Both the position numbers and the translations under genes were made by a program. From an uncultured Atopobiaceae bacterium (GTDB lineage Bacteria > Actinomycetota > Coriobacteriia > Coriobacteriales > Atopobiaceae), in the NCBI GenBank assembly GCA_900770865.1, contig CAAGLU010000214.1, positions 1 to 6,144 of the forward strand: a stretch of 6,144 nucleotides of DNA, in the 5' to 3' direction. Shown here one piece after another: positions 1-6,144 of the stretch. Each line of letters starts with the position of its first letter. Within the stretch, counting starts at the first letter, position 1. The notes beneath the pieces are model-generated. The model ran no database searches. It saw nothing but the letters and a program-made list of their open reading frames with translations, and was not told the DNA's origin.

Positions 1-2
1 CC

Positions 3-92
3 CCGGAGGGGCCGCAGCCGGCCTCCCCCGAGGGTCGTGTCCTTGATGCTCTTCGACCATCGGGGGAGGCCGGCTGCGGTAACCCCCTCTGG
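3..92 (-). terminator. Long inverted repeat after purL, probable transcript-end hairpin
   Basis: Bases 12-30 (ccgcagccggcctcccccg) are the exact reverse complement of 61-79. The pairing continues inward as 31/60 and 33-37/54-58 with one G-A mismatch (32/59). This gives arms of 26 bases around a 16-base loop. An outer helix is possible between about 3-11 and 84-92, with bulged bases at 80-83. The structure begins only 6 bases beyond the purL stop codon (99-101), where a terminator is expected. No T-tract is visible on the minus strand before the window ends, and none follows it on the plus strand, so it is not a textbook intrinsic terminator. It could be a U-less GC-rich terminator, an mRNA 3'-end stabiliser, a bidirectional terminator between converging genes, or a copy of a dispersed palindromic repeat. 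The inverted repeat itself is certain; its role is inferred. Confidence 0.6.
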
Positions 93-98
93 CTGCGC

Positions 99-3000
99 TT
101 ACGCGAAGTAGCTCACGCCGCCTTCGAACAGCGGTTGGTATGCGTTGCCGGGCACGTTCTTGTAGAGGCCCGCCCCGCTCCTCTCGGTGTGGCCCATCTT
201 GCCCAGCACGCGGCCGTCGGGCGAGGTGAGGCCCTCAACCGCCATGAAGGATCCGTTGGGGTTGGAGCGCAGATCCATGGACGGCAGCCGATCGGCGTTC
301 ACATACTGCGTGGCAATCTGGCCGGCCGCCTCCAGCCTCGAGAGCTCGTCGGTGGTGCAGACGAAGCGTCCCTCTCCGTGGCTGATCGCGATGTTGTGCA
401 CGTCGCCGACCTTGCACTTGGAGAGCCAAGGCGAGATGGTCGAGGCCACGCGCGTGCGCACGAGCCGGCTCTGGTGGCGCCCGATGGGGTTGAACGTGAG
501 GGTGGGGGAGTCCTCGCGCGCGTCGACGATGTCGCCGTAGGGAACGAGCCCCAGCTTGATGAGGGCCTGGAACCCGTTGCAGACGCCCAGCATGAGGCCG
601 TCGCGCGCCTGGAGCAGGTCGCGCACCGCCTCGGTGACGGCGGGGTTGCGGAAGAAGGCGACAATGAACTTCGCGGAGCCATCGGGCTCGTCGCCGCCGG
701 AGAAGCCGCCGGGAATGAAGACGATCTGGCTCTCGCGAATGGCACGCACCATGGCGTCGACGCTCTCGGCGACGGCCTGCGGCGTGAGGTTGTTCACGAT
801 GATTGTCTGCGGCACGGCGCCCACGCGCTCAAACGCCCGCGCGGAGTCGTACTCGCAGTTGTTGCCCGGGAAGACGGGGATCACCACGCGCGGCTTGGCG
901 AAGCTCGCACCGGCAGTGTGGCGCGTGGGCGTGATGCCGGCCTTCTCGGGATCAAACGAGATGGGCGCGCACGCCGGGCCGTCGGCCTTGCCCAGGTACG
1001 GATACACGCCGGAGAGCGCGTTCTCCCAGGGCTTCTGAAGATCGTCCAGGATGGACATGCGCTCGCCGCAGGCGTAGAGCGCGTACTCTGCGAGCGTCTG
1101 GCCAAACGCCGCAACGGTCACGCCCTTCGGGGCCTCCGGCAGGCTGGCATCCGGCGCCAGCTCGATCACAAAGCTGCCGTACGCGGGGTTGAGCAGGGCC
1201 TCCTGAGTGAACTCGGGGCGCACGCGCAGGCCAATGAAGTTGCCCACGCACATCTTGAACATGGCCTCGGCCATGCAGCCGTAGCCCGGCGTGCTCACCG
1301 CGCGCGCGGCGCCGGAGCCAATGAGCTTCTCGACATAGTCAAACGCGGCGAGAAGGGACTCCGCCGTGGGCGTGATGCCATCGTCGGCGTACTCCGGCAC
1401 CACAACGATCACCTGGTCGTCGGCGTGCTTGAACTCCGGTGAGGTTACGCGGTCGACCTTGCCCAGGCCGGTGGCAAAAGAGACAAGCGTGGGCGGCACG
1501 TCGAGGTCTTCGAACGAGCCGGACATGGAGTCCTTACCGCCAATTGAGCCAATGCCCAGGTCGAGCTGGGCCATGAGCGCGCCGAGAAGCGCGGCCGTGG
1601 GCCTGCCCCAGCGCTTGGGGTCGTCGCGGAGCTTCTCGAAGTACTCCTGGAACGTGAGGTAGAAGTTCTTGTGCTCGAAGCCCATGGCTACAAGCTTGGA
1701 GACGGACTCAACAACGGCCAGGTAGGCGCCTGTGTACTCGTCCTCGCTCATGAGATAGGGGTTGTAGCCCCATGCCATGCCCGAGCATGTGGTGGTCTCG
1801 CCGTCCACGGGGAGCTTCGCCGCCATGCCAAGCGCCGGAGTGAGCTGCGTCTTGCCGCCAAACGGCATGAGGACGGTCGCGGCGCCAATGGTGGAGTCGA
1901 ACCTCTCGGCCAGGCCCTTGTTGGACGCCACGTTGAGGTCGCTCACCAGCGAAACCATCTTCTGCGCAAAGGTGTCGCCAGCCCACTCGTGGTGGTACTC
2001 GTGCGGCGCGCAGACGCGCACCGAGGTGGACTTGGGCGCGCCGTTGGACGAGAGGAACTCGCGGCTTACGTCCACGATGGTCTTGCCGCGCCAGGTCATG
2101 CGCAGGCGGGGCTCCTCGGTGACCTCGGCGACAACCGTGGCCTCGAGGTTCTCCTCGCGCGCGTAGCCCAGGAACTCGTCCACGTCCTCGGGGGCCAGCG
2201 CCACGGCCATGCGTTCCTGCGATTCGGAGATGGCAAGCTCGGTACCGTCAAGGCCGTCGTACTTCTTGGGCACGCGGTCAAGGTCGATGAGAAGGCCGTC
2301 GGCCAGCTCGCCAATGGCAACCGAGACGCCGCCGGCGCCAAAGTCGTTGCAGCGCTTGATGAGGCGGCACGCGTCGCCGCGGCGGAAGAGGCGCTGCAGC
2401 TTGCGCTCGGTGGGGGCGTTGCCCTTCTGGACCTCGGCGCCGTCCTTCTCGAGCGACTCCACGTTGTGAGCCTTGGAGCTGCCGGTGGCGCCGCCAATGC
2501 CGTCGCGGCCGGTACGACCGCCGAGAAGCACGATTTTGTCGCCCGGGGCGGGGCACTCGCGGCGCACGTGGTCCGCGGGCGTGGCGCCCACCACGGCGCC
2601 AATCTCCATGCGCTTGGCCACGTAGCCGGGGTGGTAGAGCTCGGAGACCTGGCCGGTGGCAAGGCCAATCTGATTGCCGTAGGAGGAGTAGCCGGCGGCA
2701 GCCGTGCGGCAGATCTTGCGCTGCGGGAGCTTGCCGGGAAGCGTGCTCGACACCGGCGCCGTGGGGTCGGCCGCGCCGGTCACGCGCATGGCCTGGTACA
2801 CGTAGCTGCGGCCCGAGAGGGGGTCGCGGATGGCACCGCCAATGCAGGTGGCAGCGCCGCCAAAGGGCTCGATCTCGGTGGGGTGGTTGTGGGTCTCGTT
2901 CTTGAAGAGGTAGAGCCAGTCCTCGTCGTGGCCGTTGACATCGACCTTGGCCTTAACGGTGCAGGCGTTGATCTCCTCGGACTCGTCCAGGCCGGTGAGC

Positions 3001-3845
3001 TGGCCGGTGTGCTTGAGCCACTTGGCGCCAATGGTGCCCATGTCCATGAGGCAGACGGGCTTGTTGTCGCGGCCAAGCTGGTGACGTACGTCCATGTAGC
3101 GACGGAACGCGGCCGCTGCCTGGGTGTTGTCGAACTGGATGTCGGTGAGGGCGGTGCCAAAGGTGGTGTGGCGGCAGTGGTCGGACCAGTAGGTGTCGAT
3201 CATGCGAATCTCGGTGATGGTGGGAACGCGGCCTTCGCGCGCAAAGTAGCCCTGGCAGAACTTGAGGTCGGCGAGGTCCATGGCTAGGCCGCGATCGTCG
3301 ATGAAGGCCTTGAGCTGGGCGTCGTCCAGGTCGAGGAAGCCGTCCAGGACCTCGACGTCTGCGGGCTCCGGGTACGTAGTTGCGAGGGTCTCGCGCTTCT
3401 CGAGCGACGCCTCGCGCGCCTCGACCGGGTTGATCACGTAGTGCTTGATAGCCGTGAGGTCGTCGTCGGTGAGCTCGCCCTCCAGCACGTAGACCTTGGC
3501 GTTTCTCACCGTGGGGCGCTCGCCCTGCGAGACGAGCTGGATGCACTCGGCCGCCGAGGCGTCGCGCATGTCAAACTGGCCGGGCAGGGACTCCACGGCA
3601 AAGACGCGCGCGCCCTCAGCAACCTCGGGCATCTCGCGCGTGGCGCGGTCGGTCTGGGGCTCGGAGAAGACAACGGGCACGCACTGCTCGAAGAGCTCCT
3701 CGGAGATGCCCTCGACGTCGTAGCGGTTGATGATGCGCAGGCCTGTGAGCGACGAGATGCCCAGCATGTGCCGCAGCTCATGGCTGAGTGCCCGCGCCTC
3801 CCCGTCGAATCCGTCCCTTTTCTCAACGTAGATGCGCGAGACCAT
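99..3845 (-). CDS. purL: Phosphoribosylformylglycinamidine synthase, single-chain form with glutaminase domain
   Basis: This cytoplasmic enzyme catalyses the fourth step of de novo purine synthesis: FGAR, glutamine and ATP give FGAM, glutamate, ADP and phosphate. Residues are counted from the ATG at 3845 (1248 aa). An N-terminal PurS-like region (about 1-150) is followed by a linker ending in the conserved WSDHCRHTTF (220-229). Two AIRS-like synthetase halves follow. The first carries ETHNHPT and EPFGGAATC (317-334), GGATGSS (451-457), DFGAGG (501-506) and ISESQERM (539-546); the second carries SIGGKDSMSG (767-776). A class I glutamine amidotransferase domain runs from about 986 to the end, with the nucleophile in GVCNG (C1089), SHGEG (1155-1159) and the His/Glu pair of GHTER (H1219, E1221), so the glutaminase triad looks intact. 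Length and motif wording match the single-chain PurL of streptococci, clostridia and bifidobacteria (remembered family TIGR01857) better than the proteobacterial form of about 1295 aa. The longest frame begins at a GTG at 3854, but that codon lies inside the ribosome-binding site, so the ATG at 3845 is preferred. The frame is unbroken. Confidence 0.97.
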   Translation of the reverse strand: MVSRIYVEKRDGFDGEARALSHELRHMLGISSLTGLRIINRYDVEGISEELFEQCVPVVFSEPQTDRATREMPEVAEGARVFAVESLPGQFDMRDASAAECIQLVSQGERPTVRNAKVYVLEGELTDDDLTAIKHYVINPVEAREASLEKRETLATTYPEPADVEVLDGFLDLDDAQLKAFIDDRGLAMDLADLKFCQGYFAREGRVPTITEIRMIDTYWSDHCRHTTFGTALTDIQFDNTQAAAAFRRYMDVRHQLGRDNKPVCLMDMGTIGAKWLKHTGQLTGLDESEEINACTVKAKVDVNGHDEDWLYLFKNETHNHPTEIEPFGGAATCIGGAIRDPLSGRSYVYQAMRVTGAADPTAPVSSTLPGKLPQRKICRTAAAGYSSYGNQIGLATGQVSELYHPGYVAKRMEIGAVVGATPADHVRRECPAPGDKIVLLGGRTGRDGIGGATGSSKAHNVESLEKDGAEVQKGNAPTERKLQRLFRRGDACRLIKRCNDFGAGGVSVAIGELADGLLIDLDRVPKKYDGLDGTELAISESQERMAVALAPEDVDEFLGYAREENLEATVVAEVTEEPRLRMTWRGKTIVDVSREFLSSNGAPKSTSVRVCAPHEYHHEWAGDTFAQKMVSLVSDLNVASNKGLAERFDSTIGAATVLMPFGGKTQLTPALGMAAKLPVDGETTTCSGMAWGYNPYLMSEDEYTGAYLAVVESVSKLVAMGFEHKNFYLTFQEYFEKLRDDPKRWGRPTAALLGALMAQLDLGIGSIGGKDSMSGSFEDLDVPPTLVSFATGLGKVDRVTSPEFKHADDQVIVVVPEYADDGITPTAESLLAAFDYVEKLIGSGAARAVSTPGYGCMAEAMFKMCVGNFIGLRVRPEFTQEALLNPAYGSFVIELAPDASLPEAPKGVTVAAFGQTLAEYALYACGERMSILDDLQKPWENALSGVYPYLGKADGPACAPISFDPEKAGITPTRHTAGASFAKPRVVIPVFPGNNCEYDSARAFERVGAVPQTIIVNNLTPQAVAESVDAMVRAIRESQIVFIPGGFSGGDEPDGSAKFIVAFFRNPAVTEAVRDLLQARDGLMLGVCNGFQALIKLGLVPYGDIVDAREDSPTLTFNPIGRHQSRLVRTRVASTISPWLSKCKVGDVHNIAISHGEGRFVCTTDELSRLEAAGQIATQYVNADRLPSMDLRSNPNGSFMAVEGLTSPDGRVLGKMGHTERSGAGLYKNVPGNAYQPLFEGGVSYFA

Positions 3846-3850
3846 CGAGG

Positions 3851-3858
3851 CCACCTTT
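3851..3858 (-). promoter_or_regulatory. purL ribosome-binding site that decides the start
   Basis: The minus strand reads AAAGGTGG, then five bases (CCTCG), then ATG at 3845. This is one base from the ideal AAAGGAGG and has normal spacing. The alternative GTG start at 3852-3854 lies within this motif and has no comparable site upstream of it. The ATG at 3861 is in another frame. Confidence 0.75.
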
Positions 3859-3880
3859 CATGCTGGGTGTGGGCTGGGCA

Positions 3881-3896
3881 CGCCGCGGGTGCGGCG
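3881..3896 (-). other. Small GC-rich hairpin in the purL leader
   Basis: CGCCGC (3881-3886) and GCGGCG (3891-3896) pair perfectly around a four-base loop. The hairpin ends about 22 bases before the purL ribosome-binding site in the direction of transcription. No T-tract follows, so it is not a terminator. It might affect translation or mRNA stability, but short GC hairpins arise easily at this base composition. Confidence 0.35.
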
Positions 3897-3913
3897 CCAA
3901 AGGACCGCTCACC

Positions 3914-3919
3914 ATTCTA
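3914..3919 (-). promoter_or_regulatory. Possible proximal purL -10 box
   Basis: The minus strand reads TAGAAT, five of six matches to TATAAT, placed so that transcription would begin near 3907, about 60 bases before the purL start. No recognisable -35 box lies 16-18 bases upstream. GC-rich actinobacterial promoters often have weak -35 boxes, so this stays an open candidate and competes with the distal one at 4068-4095. Confidence 0.25.
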
Positions 3920-4041
3920 CGGCAGCGGCGGCGTTGGCGTGGGAGGTCGGCGTGCCGCGTCACACATTCGTTGCCGAACAGCTTGCCACTACGAATCGAG
4001 GGGGGCGAGAACAGCTGTGGCAGGTTCGAGATGGGAGGCTA

Positions 4042-4135
4042 AACCTCACACGTGATATTTCTTTTTTGATATATAACGACAAAAGACCAGGTGAAGTTAT
4101 GTGTACATCAAAGAAGAAACAACACGTGTGAGGTT
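4042..4135. repeat. 94-bp near-perfect palindrome (MITE-like element or operator pair)
   Basis: Bases 4042-4075 pair with 4102-4135. Of 34 positions, 29 are Watson-Crick, two are G-T (4064/4113, 4074/4103) and three are mismatched (4055/4122, 4057/4120, 4071/4106). The central loop is 26 bases. The outer 13 bases are an exact inverted repeat, AACCTCACACGTG and CACGTGTGAGGTT, containing CACGTG. The inner arms are AT-rich, in contrast to the GC-rich genes. The size and the perfect ends resemble a miniature inverted-repeat element, but I find no convincing target-site duplication next to the ends. The exact end repeats could instead be two binding sites for one regulator on either side of a promoter. 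The structure is directly seen; its function is unknown. Confidence 0.8.
4068..4095 (-). promoter_or_regulatory. Possible distal purL promoter inside the palindrome
   Basis: On the minus strand TTCACC (4090-4095) resembles TTGACA at four of six bases. It is followed after 16 bases by TATATC (4068-4073), which matches TATAAT at four of six. It sits in the only strongly AT-rich stretch upstream of purL. The start of transcription would be near 4061, giving a leader of about 215 bases. The boxes are imperfect, and AT-rich DNA gives chance matches. Confidence 0.3.
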
Positions 4136-4235
4136 GTGTGGCTGGCCCAGCATAGGGCTGGGTTGGCCTGTCTCCGGAGCGCGCGATCCCTGCTGATCGA
4201 CGTGTCGCCTGGTGCCGAGAAGAACTTTACCCCGA

Positions 4236-4278
4236 GAAAAGCAACCGCCCCGGTCGCCAACATGTCGGCGGCCGGGGC
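4236..4278 (-). terminator. Intrinsic terminator of the pyrophosphatase gene
   Basis: Bases 4247-4258 pair with 4267-4278 over 12 positions with a single non-canonical pair (4254/4271), around an eight-base loop. Reading the minus strand, the stem is followed after six bases by TTTT (4237-4240), then C. The hairpin starts 24 bases past the ppaC stop codon. The T-tract is short and slightly displaced, as is common in GC-rich genomes. Confidence 0.75.
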
Positions 4279-4302
4279 AGTGTCAAGCACAGGCGAGAAT
4301 CG

Positions 4303-5964
4303 CTAGTCGTCCTCGTCGATCTTCTGGAGCGTCGCCATGATCGGCGGGATGATCTGCTTCTTGCGGCTCACAACGCCCTTGAGCAGCGCCATGCCGTCCT
4401 TGGGCGTGACGTCAAAGGCCTGCGCCACCACGTCCTCGGCGCCGTTGCCGTAGATCATGAGGTCGGTGCTCTGCGACTTAACGTCGGTGAACATGTAGAA
4501 GATCATGGGCAGTTCCTCGGCCTTGGCGGCCTCGGCGAGGAACGGCCGCACGAGGTTCTCGGCAGCCACGCGGCTGTTCTTTGTCATGTAGCTGCCCTGG
4601 CCCACGCCAAACTTTGCGTTGCCGCGGCTGAAGACCTTGAAGTCCTGGTGGAAGACCTCCTCGGCGGTGCGGCCCGTGAGGTCGGCGCCGGCCTCGAACA
4701 TCGAGTCGGCGTAGCTCTCGATGTCCTCGCCGCAGATCTTGGCCAGCTCCTCGGCGGCGTGGCGGTCCTTCGCGGTGCAGGTGGGGGAGCGAAACGTCAG
4801 CGTGTCGGAGAGAATGGCCGAGAGCATGAGGCCCGCGATCTTGGGCGGAATCTCCACACCGGCCTCGGCGTAGGCGCTGTAGATGATCGTGCAGGTGCAG
4901 CCCACGGGCTCGGCGCGGTAGTAGACGGGCGCGTTTGTCTCGATGGTGCCAATGCGGTGGTGGTCGAGAATCTCCATGATCTCGGCCTGGTCAAGACCGT
5001 CCACGGCCTGCGAGCGCTCGGAGTGGTCCACGAGGATGACGTGCTTGCGCTTGATGTTGATGAGGTTTGGTGAGCTCACCAGGCCAAAGTAGGAGCCGTC
5101 CTCGTCGATGACGGGGAAGAAGCGGTGGCGCGACTTTGCCATGATCTTGCGCGCGTCGTCCACGGATGTGTTGACCGAGAACTGCAGGATGCCCTTGCGC
5201 AGCATCTTGGCGCGCACTGGCACGGACATGCCGATGAGACGCGCGGCGGCAAAGGTGTCGTACGGCGTGGTGATGATGGTGCAGCCGTGGCGCTCGGCGG
5301 AGGCAATCACGCGCTTGGACACGTTGGCGCCGCAGCAGATGACCAGGCAGCCGGCGTCGCACTCGACGGCGAACTGCTGGGTCTCATAGCGGTTGGTGAC
5401 CAGCACGATGTCGCCGGCCTTGATGGTGTCCTCCATCATCTCGGGCGTGGTGCCCACGCGCACGTTGCCCTTGGTCACGCGGCCGTTGGGGTCGCCCAGA
5501 AGCAGCGTGCCGTTGAGCGTCTCGATGATGTTCTTGTAGGAGGTCTGGGCCTCGGAGAGCATGGCGGTGTCGAAGATGTCCATGTTCGCGTTGGCAACGT
5601 CCTTCACCGCGATGAGGCCTTCGAGGTGCTTGTCCTCATCGGTGATGCAGAGAGTATCCACCTTGGTGTCCTGCATCATGTTCCAGGCGGCGAAGAGGCT
5701 CATCTCGGCGTCGATGCCGGGCTGCTTTTGCACCACGATGTCCTTGATCTGCGGCGTCACCGAGGTGATGAGCGGCGGCTCCTCGAAGCCAAAGTGCTTG
5801 AGCACAAATGCCGTCTCGCGGTTGAGGGCGCCTGCGCGCCTGGCCTCGTAGATCGGCTCGTCGATTTGGTTCTTGAGGTAAGCGTAGGAAATGGCGGCGC
5901 AGATGCTGTCCGTGTCCGGATGCAGGTGGCCGATAACGTTGACCTTGCGGATTGCCTCTGGCAT
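4303..5964 (-). CDS. ppaC: Manganese-dependent inorganic pyrophosphatase with CBS and DRTGG regulatory insert
   Basis: This is a family II (DHH superfamily) pyrophosphatase of 553 aa that hydrolyses pyrophosphate to two phosphates in the cytoplasm with Mn or Co ions. The metal-binding motifs are all present: GHLHPDTDS (H13, D17, D19), LVDHSE (D313), LDHHRIG (DHH at 334-336) and LSDTLTFRSPT (D387). The C-terminal DHHA2 domain (about 436-553) carries the substrate-binding SRKKQIIPP (533-541). The simple family II enzyme has about 310 aa. The extra length is an insert between the first motif and LVDHSE: a CBS domain (about 70-130), a DRTGG domain (about 140-245) and a second CBS domain (about 250-305). 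In characterised CBS-pyrophosphatases this insert binds adenine nucleotides, with AMP and ADP inhibiting and ATP or diadenosine polyphosphates activating; that is family knowledge, not shown here. The ATG at 5964 has a G-rich ribosome-binding site just upstream. The gene ends 24 bases before an intrinsic terminator, so it is probably the last or only gene of its transcript. Confidence 0.96.
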   Translation of the reverse strand: MPEAIRKVNVIGHLHPDTDSICAAISYAYLKNQIDEPIYEARRAGALNRETAFVLKHFGFEEPPLITSVTPQIKDIVVQKQPGIDAEMSLFAAWNMMQDTKVDTLCITDEDKHLEGLIAVKDVANANMDIFDTAMLSEAQTSYKNIIETLNGTLLLGDPNGRVTKGNVRVGTTPEMMEDTIKAGDIVLVTNRYETQQFAVECDAGCLVICCGANVSKRVIASAERHGCTIITTPYDTFAAARLIGMSVPVRAKMLRKGILQFSVNTSVDDARKIMAKSRHRFFPVIDEDGSYFGLVSSPNLINIKRKHVILVDHSERSQAVDGLDQAEIMEILDHHRIGTIETNAPVYYRAEPVGCTCTIIYSAYAEAGVEIPPKIAGLMLSAILSDTLTFRSPTCTAKDRHAAEELAKICGEDIESYADSMFEAGADLTGRTAEEVFHQDFKVFSRGNAKFGVGQGSYMTKNSRVAAENLVRPFLAEAAKAEELPMIFYMFTDVKSQSTDLMIYGNGAEDVVAQAFDVTPKDGMALLKGVVSRKKQIIPPIMATLQKIDEDD

Positions 5965-5968
5965 GAAT

Positions 5969-5975
5969 CCCCCTC
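5969..5975 (-). promoter_or_regulatory. ppaC ribosome-binding site
   Basis: The minus strand reads GAGGGGG followed by ATTC and the ATG at 5964. The GAGG core (5972-5975) lies seven bases before the start codon, supporting this start. No other in-frame ATG or GTG with a better site is seen nearby, and the protein begins only 11 residues before the conserved GH of its first metal motif, as expected for the family. Confidence 0.7.
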
Positions 5976-6144
5976 AGTTCTCTTTGCACCATGCCTGCCG
6001 TCAGAGCGGTCGCGGCCGTACAGGTGTATCCCATCCCCCTCGATTGTGCCACCGGTAGTAACAAAAAAGATGCACGTATGGGCGAAACCGCAGGTTTTGG
6101 GCATGCAGCGGCATCTGATTGTGCATAAACGTTGAAGGGCGCGG
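5976..6144 (-). other. Upstream region of ppaC with no clear promoter
   Basis: This region is noncoding as far as can be judged. On the minus strand it contains a run of six T (6063-6068) just after GCATC, which can pair with GATGC across a loose stem (6069-6073 with 6111-6115). This could be a weak terminator of a gene beyond the window, but the stem is poor. GATACA near 6026-6031, preceded by TG, is a faint -10 candidate without a -35 box. I could not settle on a promoter. Confidence 0.3.

Larger units (their letters stand above)
3846..4302. other. Intergenic region between ppaC and purL: terminator, palindrome and purL leader
   Basis: This 457-base stretch has no credible protein gene. 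From the ppaC side it contains the terminator at 4236-4278. Next come small dyads: CGATC/GATCG at 4184-4188/4195-4199, the palindrome CTCCGGAG at 4172-4179, and CCCAGC/GCTGGG at 4146-4151/4157-4162. Then comes the AT-rich palindrome at 4042-4135, and finally a GC-rich purL leader (about 3846-4060). The leader holds a possible long-range stem TGCCAC/GTGGCA (3984-3989/4017-4022) and a tight hairpin at 3881-3896. I do not recognise a purine, ZTP, PRPP or T-box class of riboswitch here, and I find no tRNA. The AT-rich part differs sharply in composition from both genes. Confidence 0.7.

Noticed and set aside
135..3287. Long open frames on the plus strand (135-1442 and 1671-3287) opposite purL
   Set aside because: They are antisense to a clearly recognised gene. 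Their translations are rich in Ala, Gly, Val, Arg and His with no domain pattern, as expected for shadow frames in GC-rich coding DNA.
3966..4030. CGAAC/ATTCG/GTTCG motifs that recall the Bacillus PurBox
   Set aside because: The spacing and flanking bases do not match two inverted boxes 16-17 bases apart, and PurR of that type is not expected in this lineage.
4017..4040. GGTTCGAG at 4023-4030, resembling a tRNA T-loop
   Set aside because: The bases on either side cannot form the five-pair T-stem, and no acceptor or anticodon arm is found.
3846..4060. Purine, ZTP or PRPP riboswitch in the purL leader
   Set aside because: None of the conserved core sequences that I know for these classes could be found, and no terminator or anti-terminator pair is evident before the start codon.
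4091..4306. Plus-strand frame of 71 codons in the intergenic region, with other short frames on both strands
   Set aside because: They cross the palindrome and the terminator hairpin, lack good ribosome-binding sites and show no protein-like motif.
5125..6135. 336-codon plus-strand frame opposite ppaC and its upstream region
   Set aside because: Most of it is the complement of conserved pyrophosphatase codons. It has no recognisable motif and is explained by high GC.

Overview
The window is GC-rich and carries two complete genes, both on the minus strand: a single-chain phosphoribosylformylglycinamidine synthase (purL) and a regulatory CBS-domain manganese-dependent inorganic pyrophosphatase (ppaC-type). 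The pairing of high GC, a one-chain Gram-positive-type PurL of about 1250 residues and a DRTGG/CBS family II pyrophosphatase suggests an anaerobic actinobacterium of the class Coriobacteriia (Olsenella, Atopobium or Collinsella relatives). That placement is inferred from remembered family distribution and was not searched.

Layout in order of coordinate: (1) 3-92 is a very strong inverted repeat directly after the purL stop, probably the end of the purL transcript. (2) 99-3845 is purL, read right to left, with a clear ribosome-binding site that moves its start three codons inside the longest open frame. (3) 3846-4302 is a 457-base intergenic stretch. It holds the purL leader, two low-confidence promoter candidates, an AT-rich 94-bp near-perfect palindrome (4042-4135) and an intrinsic terminator for the upstream gene (4236-4278). 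(4) 4303-5964 is the pyrophosphatase gene. (5) 5965-6144 is its upstream region, with a good ribosome-binding site but no convincing promoter.

The two genes lie in the same direction, but the terminator and long gap between them argue for separate transcripts. PurL catalyses the fourth step of de novo purine synthesis. The pyrophosphatase removes the pyrophosphate made by PRPP-dependent and other nucleotide reactions, and its CBS/DRTGG insert is the kind that senses adenine nucleotides. A metabolic link is plausible, but nothing in the sequence proves it.

Both genes are ordinary housekeeping genes. The most unusual structures are the palindrome upstream of purL and the long hairpin after it. 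I see no mobile-element gene, CRISPR array, rRNA or tRNA, and no evidence for a new multi-gene system.
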